64,000 nt of DNA from DP-19 sp036496285 (GCA_036496285.1 DASXLI010000019.1:1-64000); one strand, 5' to 3'; shown: positions 8,732-17,049, counted from the first letter of the stretch. The notes: generated from the sequence alone by a model not told the origin. Numbers and translations: made by a program.

Positions 8732-9417
8732 TCAGGGACAGCCGGCCGGGGGAACCGGGCAGGAAGAGCCGCTCGCGACCTCACGCGATACGAATTTTCC
8801 GGGCACGTCCTTGCTGGGCGCGACGAACGTCGCGCACGTCTCCGCGGTGGAGGGCTGACACGAGCCGGGAGCGCCTCCACAATCGGCATCGCTCTGGCAG
8901 GCGTTGTCCAGGCTCGCGCTGCAGAGCTTGCCGAATGTGGCCGTGAAGGTCACGACCACGCTCGTCTGCGCCGGCTCGTCGAGCGAGTAATCGATGGGTT
9001 CCGTGGGGGCCACCTTCAGCTTGAACGCCGAGCGATTCCCGTTGACGCTCGCAGATCGGACGGGTGTATCGCTCGCCAACCGATCGCTGTAGCGGAATTT
9101 GACCGGACGACCCGCGGCGCCACCTGTCCAGCGCGTCGTCGGCAGCGAGTACGCGACGCAGTCGCTGCCGCCGGCACCGTTGAAGATACGCAGGGTGCCC
9201 GAGCTCGGATCCGGATTCACGAGAGCGAAGAAGCTGAGGACCGTGGACACGTCGAGCTTGATCGTGGCGGAACGCTTCGACGGACCGTCGTCGCGCATTG
9301 CGATCCTGTTTCCCTTGCCGGGCGCGACGGGGAACGTCAGGTCATACGCCTCGCTGACCCGCGAGAGGGCCACCATGAGCAGGGGACGAGAAGAGCTGCC
9401 AGGGCCTTGTGATGCAT
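8732..9417 (-). pseudogene. Secreted hypothetical protein with frameshift in its signal peptide
   Basis: The downstream frame encodes a beta-rich protein of about 220 residues ending in a cysteine-rich segment (NACQSDADCGGAPGSCQPS, then SSCPVPPAGC). No good signal peptide precedes it in frame. An ATG at 9417, 7 bases after a GGAG ribosome site, reads MHHKALAALLVP and then runs out of frame at a C4 tract (GGGG at 9382-9385 on the plus strand). Adding one base there gives MHHKALAALLVPLLMVAL followed by SRVSEA, a textbook signal peptide joined to the long frame. The gene is therefore either mutated by -1 or affected by a homopolymer sequencing error. The function is unknown. Confidence 0.65.
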
Positions 9418-9536
9418 CTCGGGACTCCAATCGCGCCCAATCGGGGCCGTGAAGTCATCCAAGGGCGCTATCCAGGCCGATACAACCGGGCCGGGAACGT
9501 GTCAATGCGCATCGCGTTGGATGGGCTGACTGGTAT

Positions 9537-9860
9537 TGTCCTAATTTGCTGGCCGCCGCATCCACGCACGGACCGCGACCATCGCCCCGCCCAGGACGGC
9601 GATCCAGAACGCCGCACTGAGGGCCAGTCGCCAGTAGATGCTGAGCGGCACGACGCTTCTTGCGCGGAGCGCGGTCAATCCGACGAGAACGAGGAAGAGA
9701 AGCCAAGCGATCGGCACCAGGAAGCCGAACAGCGCCCTTGCCCAAAGCGTTAGCTCGGCGAATCCAGACCAGAGACGCCAGAGCGGGTAGTTGATGCGAT
9801 CGGGCATCGGCGTCAAGCGACGTTCTAGGCGGAGACGGGTTACGCCGTCAAATTAGGACA
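9537..9860. repeat. 324-bp segment bounded by perfect 12-bp inverted repeats
   Basis: TGTCCTAATTTG at 9537-9548 is repeated exactly in inverted orientation as CAAATTAGGACA at 9849-9860. The ends read 5'-TG...CA-3', as in several transposon families. The enclosed 324 bases hold only a small membrane-protein ORF, whose TAG stop lies inside the left repeat. No transposase is present and no clear target duplication is visible in the flanks. It could be a non-autonomous (MITE-like) element, a transposon remnant, or a chance or regulatory palindrome pair. A/T-rich repeats like these stand out against the GC-rich surroundings. Confidence 0.55.
9541..9807 (-). CDS. Small two-helix membrane protein inside the inverted-repeat segment
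   Basis: An 88-aa hypothetical protein starting at ATG 9807 (MPDRINYPLWRLW); a TTG three codons upstream is also possible. There are two hydrophobic segments, LFGFLVPIAWLLFLVLVGL and LALSAAFWIAVLGGAMVAV, separated by a short basic loop (RARS) and followed by a basic tail (RAWMRRPAN). It occupies nearly the whole segment between the 12-bp inverted repeats and uses the left repeat for its stop codon. No family was recognised and no good ribosome site is seen, so it may not be expressed. Confidence 0.45.
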   Translation of the reverse strand: MPDRINYPLWRLWSGFAELTLWARALFGFLVPIAWLLFLVLVGLTALRARSVVPLSIYWRLALSAAFWIAVLGGAMVAVRAWMRRPAN

Positions 9861-9976
9861 CTACCCGACAGGGGGCCTTACTTAATGGAAGGAGCTTTTT
9901 GGCCCGTCTTCCGGTTCGCGCTTGGTTGGCGTAGTGTGGATTTCAACATTGGTACCAGTAGCGTTGGGGGCTATCC

Positions 9977-10480
9977 GTGTCGAAGGCGATTGCCATCTTG
10001 GGCTCTGCGCTATTCTTCGTCGTCGCGCCCTTGGTGCTGGCGGGGTTCGTCCCATGGTCGATCACACATTGGGAGTTCCTGCCGGCTTTTTTCGGTTTTG
10101 AACTGACCCGCGCCATCGGACTTATGTTGATCACTACCGGAGTGCCCGGAGTTGTGGGTTCGTTCGCGCGGTTTGCACTGCAGGGGCTGGGAACGCCAGC
10201 CCCGATCGCGCCGCCACAGAAGCTGGTGGTCACGGGTCTCTATCGCTACGTGCGAAATCCGATTTACGTCGGGGTCGCTGCTATCATTTTTGGTCAAGCA
10301 CTTTTATTCGGCGATTGGCGCCTCCTCTGGTATGCCGCGCTGCTCTGGCTCTTTTTCCACGTCTTCGTCTTGGTGTACGAAGAACCAACGCTCAAGCAGA
10401 CATTTGGCGCGCAGTACGAAGACTTTCGGGCCAATGTCCCGCGCTGGGTTCCACGGCTGACCCCATGGCGAGTCCCGTAA
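9977..10480 (+). CDS. Isoprenylcysteine carboxyl methyltransferase-like membrane protein
   Basis: A 167-aa integral membrane protein with four or five hydrophobic segments. The conserved SAM-binding region of the ICMT/phospholipid methyltransferase superfamily is seen as VVTGLYRYVRNPIYVG (about residues 86-101), and the C-terminal acidic motif as YEEPTLKQTFGAQYEDF. Bacterial members methylate small lipid or thiol substrates; the true substrate is unknown. The start is GTG at 9977 after a G-rich site. Base composition and codon use are clearly less GC-rich than the neighbours, suggesting transfer. Confidence 0.75.
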   Translation: MSKAIAILGSALFFVVAPLVLAGFVPWSITHWEFLPAFFGFELTRAIGLMLITTGVPGVVGSFARFALQGLGTPAPIAPPQKLVVTGLYRYVRNPIYVGVAAIIFGQALLFGDWRLLWYAALLWLFFHVFVLVYEEPTLKQTFGAQYEDFRANVPRWVPRLTPWRVP

Positions 10481-10490
10481 CGCGAGCATC

Positions 10491-10643
10491 ATGACGACGG
10501 GCACTGTCTTCGCTAAGGTCCAAGCGCGCCTCTCCTCCCTGATCAGGTGCAGCAGCTGCGGCGGCGCCATGCACGGCTACCGAAAGGCAAGACAACGAGG
10601 TTGCCGTCGACCAGAGCTTGTTTGCCACAAAGTCAGCGGCTGA
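10491..10643 (+). pseudogene. Relic of serine-recombinase zinc-ribbon domain
   Basis: A 50-codon frame (ATG 10491 to TGA 10641-10643) contains ARLSSLIRCSSCGGAMHGY followed by a basic stretch and LVCHKVSG. LxGLIRCxxCGGxMxG...C is the characteristic start of the zinc beta-ribbon domain in large serine recombinases. The catalytic N-terminal resolvase domain is absent upstream and the frame ends early. This looks like a decayed piece of an integrase from a mobile element. The match is short, so confidence is moderate. Confidence 0.4.
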
Positions 10644-10928
10644 TTTCAAGTGTGACACGGGCAGTGCCACTAAACCCGAGGGCATGCCCCCCAGTCGGCG
10701 TAAGGTCTATTATCCGACCGCGCACGAACGGGCCACGTCGGTAGGAAGCACGAACCGCGTGGTTGACGTAACCGGATCTTATCGGACGTCTGCCGTCCTC
10801 CGTCCTCTCAATCACGGGGGAGATGGCGAAGGCGCTTACCTGACGAGCGCCGGACCGCTATGAGCGGTCATTCTGCAACACGTAGTTTCGGGCCTGGCCG
10901 GCGTGATTGGCCCGAGGAGGAGTGAAAG
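10644..10928. other. Non-coding stretch upstream of the monooxygenase
   Basis: No convincing gene was found here; short frames on both strands lack family resemblance or ribosome sites. The composition is more mixed than the flanking genes. The only clear signal is a strong ribosome-binding site (GAGGAGG about 8 bases before the ATG at 10929). Together with the relic just upstream, it looks like eroded insertion DNA plus the promoter of the monooxygenase. Confidence 0.4.
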
Positions 10929-12557
10929 ATGCTTGACGAGCAGGAGAAGCCGACGGCAACCCGGCAGCGGCCGAGTGGCGACTTCGATGCGGTGATCGTC
11001 GGCGCCGGGTTCGCCGGGCTGTGCATGCTGCATCGTCTCCGCCGGCTCGGGTTCTCGGCACGGGTCTTCGAGGCGGGTAGCGGCGTCGGCGGCACGTGGT
11101 TCTGGAACCGCTACCCGGGCGCGCGCTGCGACGTCGAGAGCATGGAGTACTCGTACCAGTTCTCCGCAGAGCTCCAGCAGGAATGGGAGTGGACCGAACG
11201 CTACGCGTCTCAGCCAGAGATCTTGCGCTATCTCAACCACGTCGCCGACCGCTTCGACCTCCGCCGGGACGTCCAGCTCAATACACGCGTGCAGTCGGCG
11301 GTGTTCGACGAGGCCGCGCGTCGATGGCGAATCGAGACCGACGACGGTGGTCGGGTGTCGGCGCGGTTTTGCATCATGGCGACGGGCTGCCTGTCGTCGA
11401 CCAATACGCCGCGATTCAAAGGTCTCGACTCCTTTGCTGGCCTGACGGTGCACACCGGCCGCTGGCCGCACGAGGGCGTCGACTTTGCCGGCACGCGGGT
11501 CGGTGTCATCGGCACGGGCTCTTCCGGCATCCAGGTCATCCCGCTGATTGCGGCGGAGGCGGCGCATCTCTTCGTGTTCCAGCGGACCCCGAACTACTCG
11601 GTGCCGGCGCGCAATCACCCGCTCGACACGAGCACGCAGCGGCAGGTCAAAGCGGACTATTCCGGCCTCCGGCAGCGCGGCGGCCAGATGCCGTTCGGCT
11701 TCGACACGCGATCCAGCGAGAAGTCCGCGCTCGACGTGACAGACCAAGAGCGGCGGGCCGAGTACGAGGATCGCTGGGCACAGGGCGGTCTGCCGTTTCT
11801 CGGCGCGTTCGCGGACATGCTGTTCAGCCAGGAGGCCAACGACACCGCGGCCGAGTTCATCCGCGGGAAGATCCGCGAGATCGTGCGCGATCCAGGAATC
11901 GCCGACATGCTGTCCCCGCGGACGGTTGTCGGTTGCAAGCGCCTCTGCAGCGACACCGACTACTACGCGACCTTCAACCGGCCGAACGTCACCCTCGTCG
12001 ACCTGCGGAGCTCGCCCATCGAGGAGATTGTCGCGCACGGTCTCAGGACCAAGGACCGGGAGTACACGCTCGACTGCATCGTGTTCGCCACCGGGTTCGA
12101 TGCCATGACCGGAGCCCTCACGCGGATCCACATCCGCGGCGCCGGCGGCATCACACTCGAGCAGAAGTGGGCCGAGGGTCCACGCACCTATCTTGGCATC
12201 GCCACGGCCGGCTTCCCGAACCTGTTCATCATTGCTGGTCCCGGCAGCCCGTCGGTGTTGTCCAACATGGTCCCGTCGATCGAGCAGCACGTCAACTGGA
12301 TCTCCGCCTGCATCGACTATATGCGCGAGCACGAGCTCGAAAGCATCGAGCCGATCGTCACCGCGGAGAACGCGTGGGTGTCACACGTCAACGAGGTGGC
12401 GGACGGGACGCTCTATCCCTCGTGCAACTCGTGGTATCTCGGGGCGAACATCCCGGGAAAGCCGCGCGTCTTCATGCCGTACCTCGGCTTCCCGGCCTAC
12501 GTGCAGAAATGCGAAGAGATCGTGGCGAACGGCTACGAGGGATTCGCGTTGGCGTGA
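10929..12557 (+). CDS. Flavin-dependent Baeyer-Villiger monooxygenase
   Basis: A 542-aa FAD/NADPH enzyme that would insert oxygen next to a ketone carbonyl, giving esters or lactones. The FAD Rossmann motif is VIVGAGFAGL (about residues 21-30), followed by GVGGTWFWNRYPGARCD, typical of cyclohexanone/phenylacetone-type enzymes. The family fingerprint FxGxxxHTxxWP is present as FAGLTVHTGRWP. The NADPH motif is VIGTGSSGIQVIP. The start has a strong GAGGAGG site. It stands alone on the plus strand, 60 bases before a small HNH gene; with no linked pathway genes the substrate cannot be stated. Confidence 0.93.
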   Translation: MLDEQEKPTATRQRPSGDFDAVIVGAGFAGLCMLHRLRRLGFSARVFEAGSGVGGTWFWNRYPGARCDVESMEYSYQFSAELQQEWEWTERYASQPEILRYLNHVADRFDLRRDVQLNTRVQSAVFDEAARRWRIETDDGGRVSARFCIMATGCLSSTNTPRFKGLDSFAGLTVHTGRWPHEGVDFAGTRVGVIGTGSSGIQVIPLIAAEAAHLFVFQRTPNYSVPARNHPLDTSTQRQVKADYSGLRQRGGQMPFGFDTRSSEKSALDVTDQERRAEYEDRWAQGGLPFLGAFADMLFSQEANDTAAEFIRGKIREIVRDPGIADMLSPRTVVGCKRLCSDTDYYATFNRPNVTLVDLRSSPIEEIVAHGLRTKDREYTLDCIVFATGFDAMTGALTRIHIRGAGGITLEQKWAEGPRTYLGIATAGFPNLFIIAGPGSPSVLSNMVPSIEQHVNWISACIDYMREHELESIEPIVTAENAWVSHVNEVADGTLYPSCNSWYLGANIPGKPRVFMPYLGFPAYVQKCEEIVANGYEGFALA

Positions 12558-12616
12558 CCGGGTCCGACGCATTCTCCCGTACCGTGGCCGGCGCACGGAC
12601 ACCTGAAGGAGCCGAC

Positions 12617-12964
12617 ATGGACCAGCCGAAGATTCGCGTCGTCGATCGGGCCGAGTGGAACGCACGACAACACCATCGGGATCCAGTCTTCGCCCGAGAC
12701 GGGTGGCGCTGCGCCGTCCCCGGATGCAGCGCCCGGCGCAACTTGCACGACCATCACATCGTCTTCCGCTCACACTGCGGCGGCAACGCGCGCGACAATC
12801 GGGTCGCCATCTGCGCGGCACACCACCAGCACGGTCTCCATGGCGGCGGGTACGTGCGCGCCTGGGGAGAGGCTCCCAGCGCGGTACACTGGGCGCTCGG
12901 GGTCCGCCGGGGTGCGTCGCCGTTGTTGACGCTGATCGGCGATCGCTACGTCGGCAACGGCTGA
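12617..12964 (+). CDS. Small HNH-endonuclease-like protein, probably truncated
   Basis: A 115-aa protein with an HNH/zinc fold: RDGWRCAVPGC (CxxxxC), LHDHHIVFRS and NARDNRVAICAAHHQHGLHGG. This matches the C-terminal catalytic part of longer HNH proteins with the pattern CAVPGC...LHDHH...N...LC..HH. The long N-terminal helical portion of those proteins is absent, so it is probably a retained 3' piece that acquired or kept its own start (GAAGGA about 8 bases upstream of ATG 12617). Activity cannot be judged. Confidence 0.65.
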   Translation: MDQPKIRVVDRAEWNARQHHRDPVFARDGWRCAVPGCSARRNLHDHHIVFRSHCGGNARDNRVAICAAHHQHGLHGGGYVRAWGEAPSAVHWALGVRRGASPLLTLIGDRYVGNG

Positions 12965-12997
12965 GGAGGAGATCGAATGCCGACGTTGAGCTAGATG

Positions 12998-13777
12998 CTA
13001 CCGGCCCTTCCATTGCGGCTTGCGCTTCTGCGTGAACGCGACGACGCCCTCCATCATGTCCTCGGACTGGAAGAGCGAGCCGATCAAGGGATAGCTGCGC
13101 GCCATCGCGTCGTTGAGCGGCATGCCGAGGCCGTCCATCGCGGCCTGCTTGGTGGCGCGCACCGAGGTCGGCGAGCACTCGAGGATCGTGTCTGCGAGGC
13201 GCGCGGCCGCGGCGCGGAGATCGGCGGCGGGCACCACCTCGTTCACGAGGCCGAGCGTACGCGCCTCCGCCGCCGTGACCTGCTTGCCGGTGAGCATCAT
13301 GCCCATCGCGAGCTTCAGCGGGATCTGCCGCGGCAGGCGGTGCACGCCGCCGGCGAGGGCGGCGAGGCCGACGCGCGGCTCGGGAAGACCGAAGCGCGCG
13401 TGCTCGGCGGCGACGATCAGGTCGCACGCGAGCGCCAGCTCGAAGCCGCCGCCGAGGGCAAAACCGTTCACGGCAGCGATCGTCGGCTTCGCGAGGTCGA
13501 AGCGCGCGGTGATGCCGCCGAAGCCGCCGCTGCCGAGCGTGATGCCCTTCGTGCCGTGCTCCGCGGTGTACTTGAGGTCGTTGCCGGCGGAGAACGCCTT
13601 CTCACCCGCGCCGGTCAGGATCGCGATCCAGCACTCGGGATCGGCGGCGAAGTCGTCCCAGGCGGCCGACAGCTCGAGGTTGGCCGGTGGATGGAGCGCG
13701 TTCATGACGTCCGGGCGGTTGATCGTGATCCACGCCACCCGCTCCTTCTTCTCGTAGCTGATGAACTCGTAGGCCAT
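12998..13777 (-). CDS. Enoyl-CoA hydratase/isomerase family protein
   Basis: A 259-aa crotonase-fold enzyme that would hydrate a trans-2-enoyl-CoA or act on a related acyl-CoA. Oxyanion-hole segments are AFSAGNDLKY (about 66-75) and NGFALGGGFELALACDLIVA (about 105-124). The catalytic region continues as FGLPEPRVGL, which retains the second hydratase-type glutamate in PEP. The start at 13777 has an excellent AAAGGAGAT site. A longer open frame upstream is a shadow of the next gene. It is the last of three same-strand genes (fabF, phosphatase, this one), suggesting acyl-CoA or fatty-acid metabolism. Confidence 0.9.
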   Translation of the reverse strand: MAYEFISYEKKERVAWITINRPDVMNALHPPANLELSAAWDDFAADPECWIAILTGAGEKAFSAGNDLKYTAEHGTKGITLGSGGFGGITARFDLAKPTIAAVNGFALGGGFELALACDLIVAAEHARFGLPEPRVGLAALAGGVHRLPRQIPLKLAMGMMLTGKQVTAAEARTLGLVNEVVPAADLRAAAARLADTILECSPTSVRATKQAAMDGLGMPLNDAMARSYPLIGSLFQSEDMMEGVVAFTQKRKPQWKGR

Positions 13778-13788
13778 CGGGATCTCCT

Positions 13789-14256
13789 TTAGACGTCGAG
13801 CAGCACGATCGCGCCCGTGACCGCGCCGCCCTCGATCCGCAGGCGCGCCGTCGCGATCGGGAGGCTGAAGCGGCGCGGACCGGCGCTGCCGGGGTTGACG
13901 AAGAGTACGCCGTCGCGGGTCTCGATGCGAGGACGGTGCGAGTGGCCCGAGATCACCGCCCGCACACCCTCCGCCGCGGGGTCGATCGCCAGCTCCTGGC
14001 GGTCGTGCAGGACGTACAGGTGGGCCGCGCCGACGTCGAGCACGGCCGTCTCCGGCAGCGCGTCGGCCCACGGCGCGCGGTCGTTGTTGCCGCGCACCGC
14101 CGTGACCGGGGCGATGCGGCGCAGCGCCTCCAGGACCTCGGGCGCGCCGACGTCGCCGGCATGGATGATCGCGTCGACCCCGGCGAGCGCGGCCAGCGCC
14201 TGTGGCCGCACGAGGCCGTGCGTGTCCGAGATCACGCCGACGGTATGGACGCTCAC
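13789..14256 (-). CDS. YfcE/MJ0936-type metallophosphoesterase
   Basis: A 155-aa calcineurin-like phosphodiesterase of the small YfcE type. Metal ligands are visible in order: SDTHG (about 10-14), HAGDVG, RGNNDR, a late LHDRQ and SGHSHRP. The substrate is unknown; relatives hydrolyse model phosphodiesters. The GTG start at 14256 overlaps the fabF stop by four bases (GTGA), so the two are translationally coupled. Confidence 0.88.
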   Translation of the reverse strand: MSVHTVGVISDTHGLVRPQALAALAGVDAIIHAGDVGAPEVLEALRRIAPVTAVRGNNDRAPWADALPETAVLDVGAAHLYVLHDRQELAIDPAAEGVRAVISGHSHRPRIETRDGVLFVNPGSAGPRRFSLPIATARLRIEGGAVTGAIVLLDV

Positions 14257-15530
14257 CCGTCCCAGCGGCGGAACGCGAGGCACACGTTGGCGCCCCCGAA
14301 GCCGAACGAGTTCGAGAGCGCGACGCGCGGCGACGCCGAGCGCGCGACGTTCGGCACGTAGTCGAGATCGCAGGCGGGATCGGGCTCTTCGTAGTTGATC
14401 GTCGGCGGCAGGATACCGCGCACCAGGGTGAGGACCGTGTACACCGCCTCGATGCCGCCGGCCGCGCCAAGCGTGTGGCCCGTCATCGACTTCGTCGAGC
14501 TGACGGCGAGGCGCGCGGCGTGCTCGCCGAACACGCGCTTCAACGCCTCGCTCTCGCTGGCGTCGTTGTACTGCGTCGACGTGCCGTGCGCGTTCACGTA
14601 GTCCACGTCCGTCGGCACGAGGCCGCCGTCGGCCAACGTCTGGCGGATGCAGCGCATTGCGCCCTCGCCGCCGGGCGCGGGCGCCGTGATGTGGAACGCG
14701 TCCTCGTTCGTGCCGTAGCCGACGACCTCCGCGAGGATCGGCGCGCCGCGCGCCTGCGCGTGTTCGAGCGCCTCCATCACGACCACTCCGGAGCCCTCGG
14801 CGATGACGAAGCCGTCGCGGCCCTTGTCGAACGGCCGGCTGGCGCGCTCGGGCTCGTCGTTGCGCGTCGAGAGCGCGCGCATCGCGATGAAGCCGCCGAT
14901 GCCGAGGCCGCAGAGGGCCGCCTCCGTCCCGCCGGCGACGATCACGTCCTGGTAGCCGTGGCGAATGTGGCGCAGCGCCTCGCCGATCGCGTTGCCGCCC
15001 GATGCGCAGGCGCTCGTCGGCGTGAAGTTGACGCCCTTGGCACCGAGGTGGATCGCGATCTGCCCGGGCGCGAGGTTGGCGATCACCTTCGAAATGAAGA
15101 ACGGCGACACCTTCCGCAACCGGCTCTCGAGGAAGAGCATATGGAACTGCTCGATGCTGGAGATGCCGCCCATCCCGACACCGATGATCACGCCGACGCG
15201 GTCCTCGTTGTCGGTCGAGATCTTGAGGCCCGACGAGGCGATGGCCATCTGCGCGGCGCCCATCGCGTACTGCGTGAACGGATCCATCTTCTTGATGTCG
15301 CGCCGCTCGATGAACTCCGCGGGCACGAAGTCGCGCACCTCGCCGGCGATGCGCGAGGGGAAGTCGGAGGCCGGGAAGCGCGTGATCGGGCCGATGCCGG
15401 AACGGCCGGCAATCAGCGCCGACCAGTTCTTCTCGACCCCGGTGCCGAGGGGCGTGACGAGCCCGATCCCCGTCACCACGACCCGACGACGGAGACCGTT
15501 CTGCGCGTCGTTTCCCACGAAGCACGGCAT
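14253..15530 (-). CDS. fabF: 3-oxoacyl-[acyl-carrier-protein] synthase II
   Basis: A 425-aa condensing enzyme that extends acyl-ACP with malonyl-ACP in fatty-acid synthesis. It has the N-terminal RRVVVTGIGLVTPLG, the active-site Cys in TSACASGGNA, and the two histidines in NAHGTSTQYND and STKSMTGHTLGAAGG. The C-terminal NSFGFGGANV is complete. It starts at ATG 15530 with a leader of about 15 residues before the conserved strand; a shorter start is possible. No acpP or fabG is adjacent, so this may serve a secondary role. Confidence 0.94.
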   Translation of the reverse strand: MPCFVGNDAQNGLRRRVVVTGIGLVTPLGTGVEKNWSALIAGRSGIGPITRFPASDFPSRIAGEVRDFVPAEFIERRDIKKMDPFTQYAMGAAQMAIASSGLKISTDNEDRVGVIIGVGMGGISSIEQFHMLFLESRLRKVSPFFISKVIANLAPGQIAIHLGAKGVNFTPTSACASGGNAIGEALRHIRHGYQDVIVAGGTEAALCGLGIGGFIAMRALSTRNDEPERASRPFDKGRDGFVIAEGSGVVVMEALEHAQARGAPILAEVVGYGTNEDAFHITAPAPGGEGAMRCIRQTLADGGLVPTDVDYVNAHGTSTQYNDASESEALKRVFGEHAARLAVSSTKSMTGHTLGAAGGIEAVYTVLTLVRGILPPTINYEEPDPACDLDYVPNVARSASPRVALSNSFGFGGANVCLAFRRWDG

Positions 15531-15633
15531 GCTAGGAAGGCGACCCGAAGGAGTCAAGGTGACGCGGCGAGTTGCGATATCGCGTGACAACCACGCGTTG
15601 TCGCGGCCGGCGTCGCCCCCATAGAGTAGCGCC

Positions 15634-16203
15634 GTGGGCGACACGCCGACGACCATCGGGGGCTGCGCCATCGTGCTCGCGGAAGGGGATCTCACGGCCG
15701 CCGCCGTCGACGCGATCGTGAACGCGGCGAACCACACGCTGCTCGGCGGCGGCGGGGTGGACGGTGCGATCCATCGCGCCGGCGGCGCGGCCGTGACCGA
15801 CGCGTGCCGCCGCCTGCGCGCCAGCGAGTGGCGCGACGGCCTGCCCACGGGCGAGGCCGTGATCACGACCGGCGGCAACCTGCCCGCACGCCACGTCATC
15901 CATACCGTCGGTCCGGTCTACAGCGGCAACCCGAAGGTGCCGGCGCTCCTCGCGGCGTGCCACGACAACAGCCTCGCGCTCGCGCGCCGCCATGGACTCC
16001 GCACGATCGCGTTCCCCGCCATCTCGACCGGCGTCTACGGCTATCCGCTCGACGAGGCGGCGCCGATCGCCCTCGGCACGACCACGGCGGCGCTCGCGCG
16101 CCACCCGGGCGCGCTCGGCGAGGTGCGTTTCGTGCTCTTCGACCGGCGCGCCTACGAGGCGTTCCGCGCCGCGCTCGCCGCGCTAGCGCCCGTCGCCGGC
16201 TGA
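15634..16203 (+). CDS. Macrodomain protein, probable O-acetyl-ADP-ribose deacetylase
   Basis: A 189-aa macrodomain of the YmdB/MacroD type, which removes ADP-ribose or hydrolyses O-acetyl-ADP-ribose. Conserved stretches are GDLTAAAVDAIVNAANH, LGGGGVDGAIHRAGG, GEAVITTGGNLPARHVIHTV and AFPAISTGVYGYPLDEAA. The length is right for a stand-alone domain. The start is GTG 15634. It converges on the zinc-hydrolase gene and overlaps its 3' end by 21 bases. Confidence 0.92.
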   Translation: MGDTPTTIGGCAIVLAEGDLTAAAVDAIVNAANHTLLGGGGVDGAIHRAGGAAVTDACRRLRASEWRDGLPTGEAVITTGGNLPARHVIHTVGPVYSGNPKVPALLAACHDNSLALARRHGLRTIAFPAISTGVYGYPLDEAAPIALGTTTAALARHPGALGEVRFVLFDRRAYEAFRAALAALAPVAG

Positions 16204-17049
16204 GCCGGCAGCGCCGGCATCGCGGCACGCACCGTCCCACAGCGCCGCGGTGAGCGCGGCGGCGGCGCCGAGGCGCGCCGCGAGGAGGGCGTGCAGGTCG
16301 GCGTCGAGCCGGCGGTAGTAGAGCGCGGAGCTGACCCGGGTCGCGCGCCGCGCCGCGCGGTCGGCCGCGAGCACCGGCCCGACGGCGTCGTACGACGCCG
16401 CGAGCGCGCCGAAGAGCGCGGCGGACGCCTCGTCGGGCGGGATCGGCCGGGCGCGGCCCATCCGGCTCGCGGCGCGCGCGAAGCCCGCCAACCGCTGGTC
16501 GACGAGGCGCGCCTCGATGCGCTGGTGGAGGCCGCGCTGACCCGAGCGCTGCCCGTCGTAGTTGGCGGTCGCGTGGAGGGGCATCGTCGCGTCGCCGGCA
16601 TAGTGCGCGAGGTAGCCAGCCGTGCGCCGGGCGTCGCTCCAGTCGCCGCGTGCGATCGCCGCCGCGAGCGCGCGCGCCAGCCGCGCGCCGTGCCACGGCA
16701 GGACGCCATTCCGTTCGATCGTCGCGCGGCCGAAGCGCCGCAGCGCCGTCGCCTCGTCGCGCGGCAGCGCGCCGAACGGCCGCGTGCCGTAGGCGTCGAG
16801 GTCGAGGAAGTGGTGCGTCTCCTCCGCGACACCGTCGCGCGGCTTCAGCACGGTGTCGGGCTGGAGCGCGAGCCCGGCGATCTCGCGCTCGTGGCCGTCG
16901 ACCAGCATGCGGCAGCGGGTGAGCGCCGCGGCGCGGAAGGCGATCCAGCGATGGGCCTCGAGCCCCCAGGCCGCGGCCGGGCGCGGGACGCCGAGACAGC
17001 AGAGGACGATCGCGCCCAGAGCCCGGTGGCACCGCCGACGATCGCTCAT
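16183..17049 (-). CDS. Secreted zinc-dependent phospholipase C / S1-P1 nuclease-like hydrolase
   Basis: A 288-aa exported protein. The signal peptide ends before a mature N-terminal Trp (AAAWGLEAHRW), and in this superfamily that Trp ligates zinc. Further ligand-like segments are EETHHFLDLD, GYLAHYAGDATMPLHATAN and GLHQRIEARL, matching the trinuclear zinc site pattern of S1/P1 nucleases and phospholipase C. ATG 17049 was chosen because it overlaps the ecfT stop (ATGA); an upstream in-frame ATG at 17082 lies within ecfT. It is the last gene of the ECF-transporter operon, so it may release the imported compound in the periplasm; that is inference. Confidence 0.75.
   Translation of the reverse strand: MSDRRRCHRALGAIVLCCLGVPRPAAAWGLEAHRWIAFRAAALTRCRMLVDGHEREIAGLALQPDTVLKPRDGVAEETHHFLDLDAYGTRPFGALPRDEATALRRFGRATIERNGVLPWHGARLARALAAAIARGDWSDARRTAGYLAHYAGDATMPLHATANYDGQRSGQRGLHQRIEARLVDQRLAGFARAASRMGRARPIPPDEASAALFGALAASYDAVGPVLAADRAARRATRVSSALYYRRLDADLHALLAARLGAAAALTAALWDGACRDAGAAGSAGDGR

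Noticed and set aside
8598..8858. Plus-strand ORF of 86 codons near the two secreted-protein genes
   Set aside because: It is largely antisense to the end of the frameshifted secreted gene, with a composition that matches no family.
10618..10863. Short ORFs on both strands upstream of the monooxygenase
   Set aside because: They have no ribosome sites, no recognisable family and conflicting frames. They are treated as non-coding.
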